Position numbers and translations under genes: made by a program | NCBI GenBank assembly: GCA_029239235.1 | Contig: JAQZBD010000014.1 | Location: 1 to 33,304, forward strand | Reading direction: 5' to 3' | Length of the DNA stretch: 33,304 bases | From: Herbinix sp. | GTDB lineage: Bacteria; Bacillota; Clostridia; Lachnospirales; Lachnospiraceae | Notes under the pieces: model-generated | Database searches by the model: none | What the model was told of the DNA's origin: nothing | What the model saw: the letters and a program-made list of their open reading frames with translations, nothing else | Part shown: positions 31,891-33,304 of the stretch, in pieces | How the letters are laid out: each line of letters starts with the position of its first letter | How positions within the stretch are numbered: position 1 is the first letter of the stretch

Positions 31891-32346
31891 ATGAAAATAG
31901 CGATCGGCTGTGATGAAGCCGGATATGGATTAAAACAGATTCTTATAAAATCGCTCCAAAACAGGGATATTGAACTAACAGACTTTGGATGCTACGACGA
32001 AAGTCCCGTACTATATCCGGAAGTCGGGCACGATGTTGCCCGAGCTGTAGCTGACGGAACGTTTGAGCGGGGTATCCTCATCTGCGGCACCGGAATCGGA
32101 ATGAGCATTACCGCCAATAAAATTCCCGGAATACGTGCCGCAGTCTGCCACGATTCCTTCTCCGCTAACAGATCCCGCAGCTCCAATAATGCTCAGATCC
32201 TATGTTTGGGTGCCAGAGTGATTGGGTCAGAGCTGGCAAAGGACATTGTAAACATTTGGATGTCACATGATTTTAGCGGAGGTCTCAGCACCGCAAAAGT
32301 TGATAAAATCAAAGAAATTGAAGAAATTTATATCAATCGCTGTTAA
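31891..32346 (+). CDS. RpiB/LacAB family sugar-phosphate isomerase, atypical active site
   Basis: A 151-residue aldose-ketose phosphate isomerase of the RpiB/LacAB family. The catalytic loop is intact: Cys65 in ICGTGIGMS with Thr67, and NKIPGIRAA after it. Two positions differ from ribose-5-phosphate isomerase B. The N-terminal DH.G motif is DEAG here (Glu9 for His), and the ring-opening His of the SR.HN motif is Ser98 (SRSSNN). This suggests a substrate other than ribose 5-phosphate. Homologues such as EryI act on D-erythrulose 4-phosphate, a linear sugar phosphate needing no ring opening. GGAGG precedes the ATG. It lies between the epimerase and DhaK-like genes on the same strand. Confidence 0.88.
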   Translation: MKIAIGCDEAGYGLKQILIKSLQNRDIELTDFGCYDESPVLYPEVGHDVARAVADGTFERGILICGTGIGMSITANKIPGIRAAVCHDSFSANRSRSSNNAQILCLGARVIGSELAKDIVNIWMSHDFSGGLSTAKVDKIKEIEEIYINRC

Positions 32347-32388
32347 AGGTCGTATCCCTAGCATCCAAAGTCACGAAAGGAGTTTTCT

Positions 32389-33304
32389 ATGAATCGATTT
32401 GTAAATGATCCAAACTTTGTTGTTGAAGATATGCTGCATGGTTTTGTTAAGGCACATAACAGTTTTATCGATGTCACTGACAATCCCAGAGTATTAAAAT
32501 ATAAGCCTGCTCCCATCGCCGGAAAAGTGGGCGTGGTAACCGGCGGCGGCTCCGGCCACAAGCCAGCATTTATCGGATACATAGGTAAAAACATGTGTGA
32601 CGCCGCAGCCGTAGGAGAAATCTTCTCCTCTCCAACCGCCCAGGCGTTCTACGATGCCTTTAAGGTAAGCGACTCCGGTCAGGGTGTTGCCTGCCTGTAC
32701 GGCAATTACGCCGGCGATAATATGAATGTTAAAATGGCAATTCGTATGGCGAAAAAGGACGGCATTACCGTGAAAACCGTTGTTGCAAACGATGATGTTG
32801 CCTCCGCTTCTAAGGAGGAGCAGGAAAAACGACGTGGTGTAGCCGGCGAAGTATTTCTTTGGAAAATCGGTGGAGCGAAGGCTTCCAAAGGTGCATCCCT
32901 GGATGAGGTAATTGCCGCAGCACAAAAAGCGATTAATCATACCAGAAGTGTTGGTATTGGTACCGCCCCCTGCACCATTCCTGCCGTGGGACACCCCAAT
33001 TTTGAGATTAAGGATGGTACCATGGAGGTGGGCATCGGCCATCACGGAGAACCGGGCATCAGCGTTCAGCCCCTGAAAACTGCAAATGAAGTTGCAGAGC
33101 AAATGCTGGATATCATACTGCCCGACCTACCCTTTGAAGCCGGGGATGAAGTAGCTGTCTTATTATCCGGATTAGGTGCCACACCGGTTATGGAGCAATA
33201 CATCATCTATAATCATGTTGAAGAACTTCTTAGGGAAAAGGGCATTCATATTTATCGCTCCTATGTTGGCAACTATTTCACCTCTTTGGAGATGATGGGT
33301 GCAA
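32389..33304 (+). CDS. Dihydroxyacetone kinase family, DhaK-type subunit (cut by window edge)
   Basis: The first 305 codons of a DhaK-type ketose kinase; the end is outside the window. Seen are GGGSGHKPAF near residue 47-56 (phosphate loop with His), NYAGDNMNV near 107, VANDDVA and KRRGVAGE near 125-145, the GIGHHGEPGI motif near 219 whose second His aligns with the one that binds the ketose covalently as a hemiaminal, and GLGATP, YRSYVGNYFTSLEM at the end. AAAGGAG precedes the ATG at 32389. If the gene ends at about 330 codons it is a stand-alone DhaK needing DhaL; if about 570, an ATP-dependent fused kinase. In tetritol pathways such kinases act on erythrulose, so dihydroxyacetone need not be the substrate. 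Confidence 0.88.
   Translation, partial: MNRFVNDPNFVVEDMLHGFVKAHNSFIDVTDNPRVLKYKPAPIAGKVGVVTGGGSGHKPAFIGYIGKNMCDAAAVGEIFSSPTAQAFYDAFKVSDSGQGVACLYGNYAGDNMNVKMAIRMAKKDGITVKTVVANDDVASASKEEQEKRRGVAGEVFLWKIGGAKASKGASLDEVIAAAQKAINHTRSVGIGTAPCTIPAVGHPNFEIKDGTMEVGIGHHGEPGISVQPLKTANEVAEQMLDIILPDLPFEAGDEVAVLLSGLGATPVMEQYIIYNHVEELLREKGIHIYRSYVGNYFTSLEMMGA

Noticed and set aside
32494-33102. 202-codon frame on the minus strand
   Set aside because: It is fully antisense to the DhaK-type gene, whose motifs and ribosome site are clear; no family features in the antisense product.

Overview
The window looks like chromosome of a motile, anaerobic, plant- or gut-associated Clostridia species, most likely Lachnospiraceae. 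Reasons seen in the sequence: moderately low G+C with AT-rich intergenic regions, strong GGAGG ribosome binding sites, a tryptophan T-box leader, a flagellar-type sigma-28 promoter in front of a chemoreceptor gene, an ADP-dependent sugar kinase, and a DUF4914 protein. I see no transposase, integrase, phage gene, CRISPR array, tRNA or rRNA.

Layout. (1) 1-3760, minus strand: start of a tryptophan operon, trpE-trpG-trpD-trpC, with trpC cut by the window edge. A consensus promoter and a T-box leader with a UGG specifier and an intrinsic terminator precede it. (2) 4003-7077, plus strand: an MpsC/DUF2294 protein, then purE and a 625-residue PEPCK-like DUF4914 protein. (3) 7091-9284, minus strand: a two-component system (response regulator, then histidine kinase). 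Behind its start lies a 120-base near-perfect hairpin element. (4) 9638-11750, plus strand: a soluble chemoreceptor whose C-terminal third is a sugar-binding-protein domain, behind a sigma-28 promoter. (5) 11756-13980, minus strand: a tocopherol-cyclase-like protein and an O-antigen-ligase-type membrane protein. (6) 14561-16207, plus strand: a membrane diguanylate cyclase. (7) 16240-22079, minus strand: housekeeping and accessory genes (YgjP-type metallopeptidase, HAD hydrolase, P-loop kinase-like protein, EamA transporter with a histidine-rich tail, DUF1905/YdeI protein, lytic transglycosylase, tRNA-dihydrouridine synthase).

(8) 22236-33304 is the most interesting region, a divergent carbohydrate catabolic locus. 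The minus arm, in transcription order, is a class II ketose-bisphosphate aldolase, an RpiR/SIS regulator, an ADP-dependent glucokinase/phosphofructokinase-family kinase, and a ribose-type ABC importer in the order ATPase, permease, lipoprotein. The plus arm is a phosphomannose-isomerase-like cupin, a ketose 3-epimerase-family TIM barrel, an RpiB/LacAB-type isomerase and a DhaK-type ketose kinase running off the window. A 17-base palindrome, a related half site and a consensus minus-strand promoter lie between the arms. The gene set reads as import, aldose-ketose isomerisation, 3-epimerisation, phosphorylation and cleavage of an uncommon sugar. The RpiB homologue has lost both conserved histidines of the standard enzyme. 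Together with the DhaK-type kinase this hints at a tetrulose-phosphate or branched-sugar step. The substrate cannot be decided from sequence alone.
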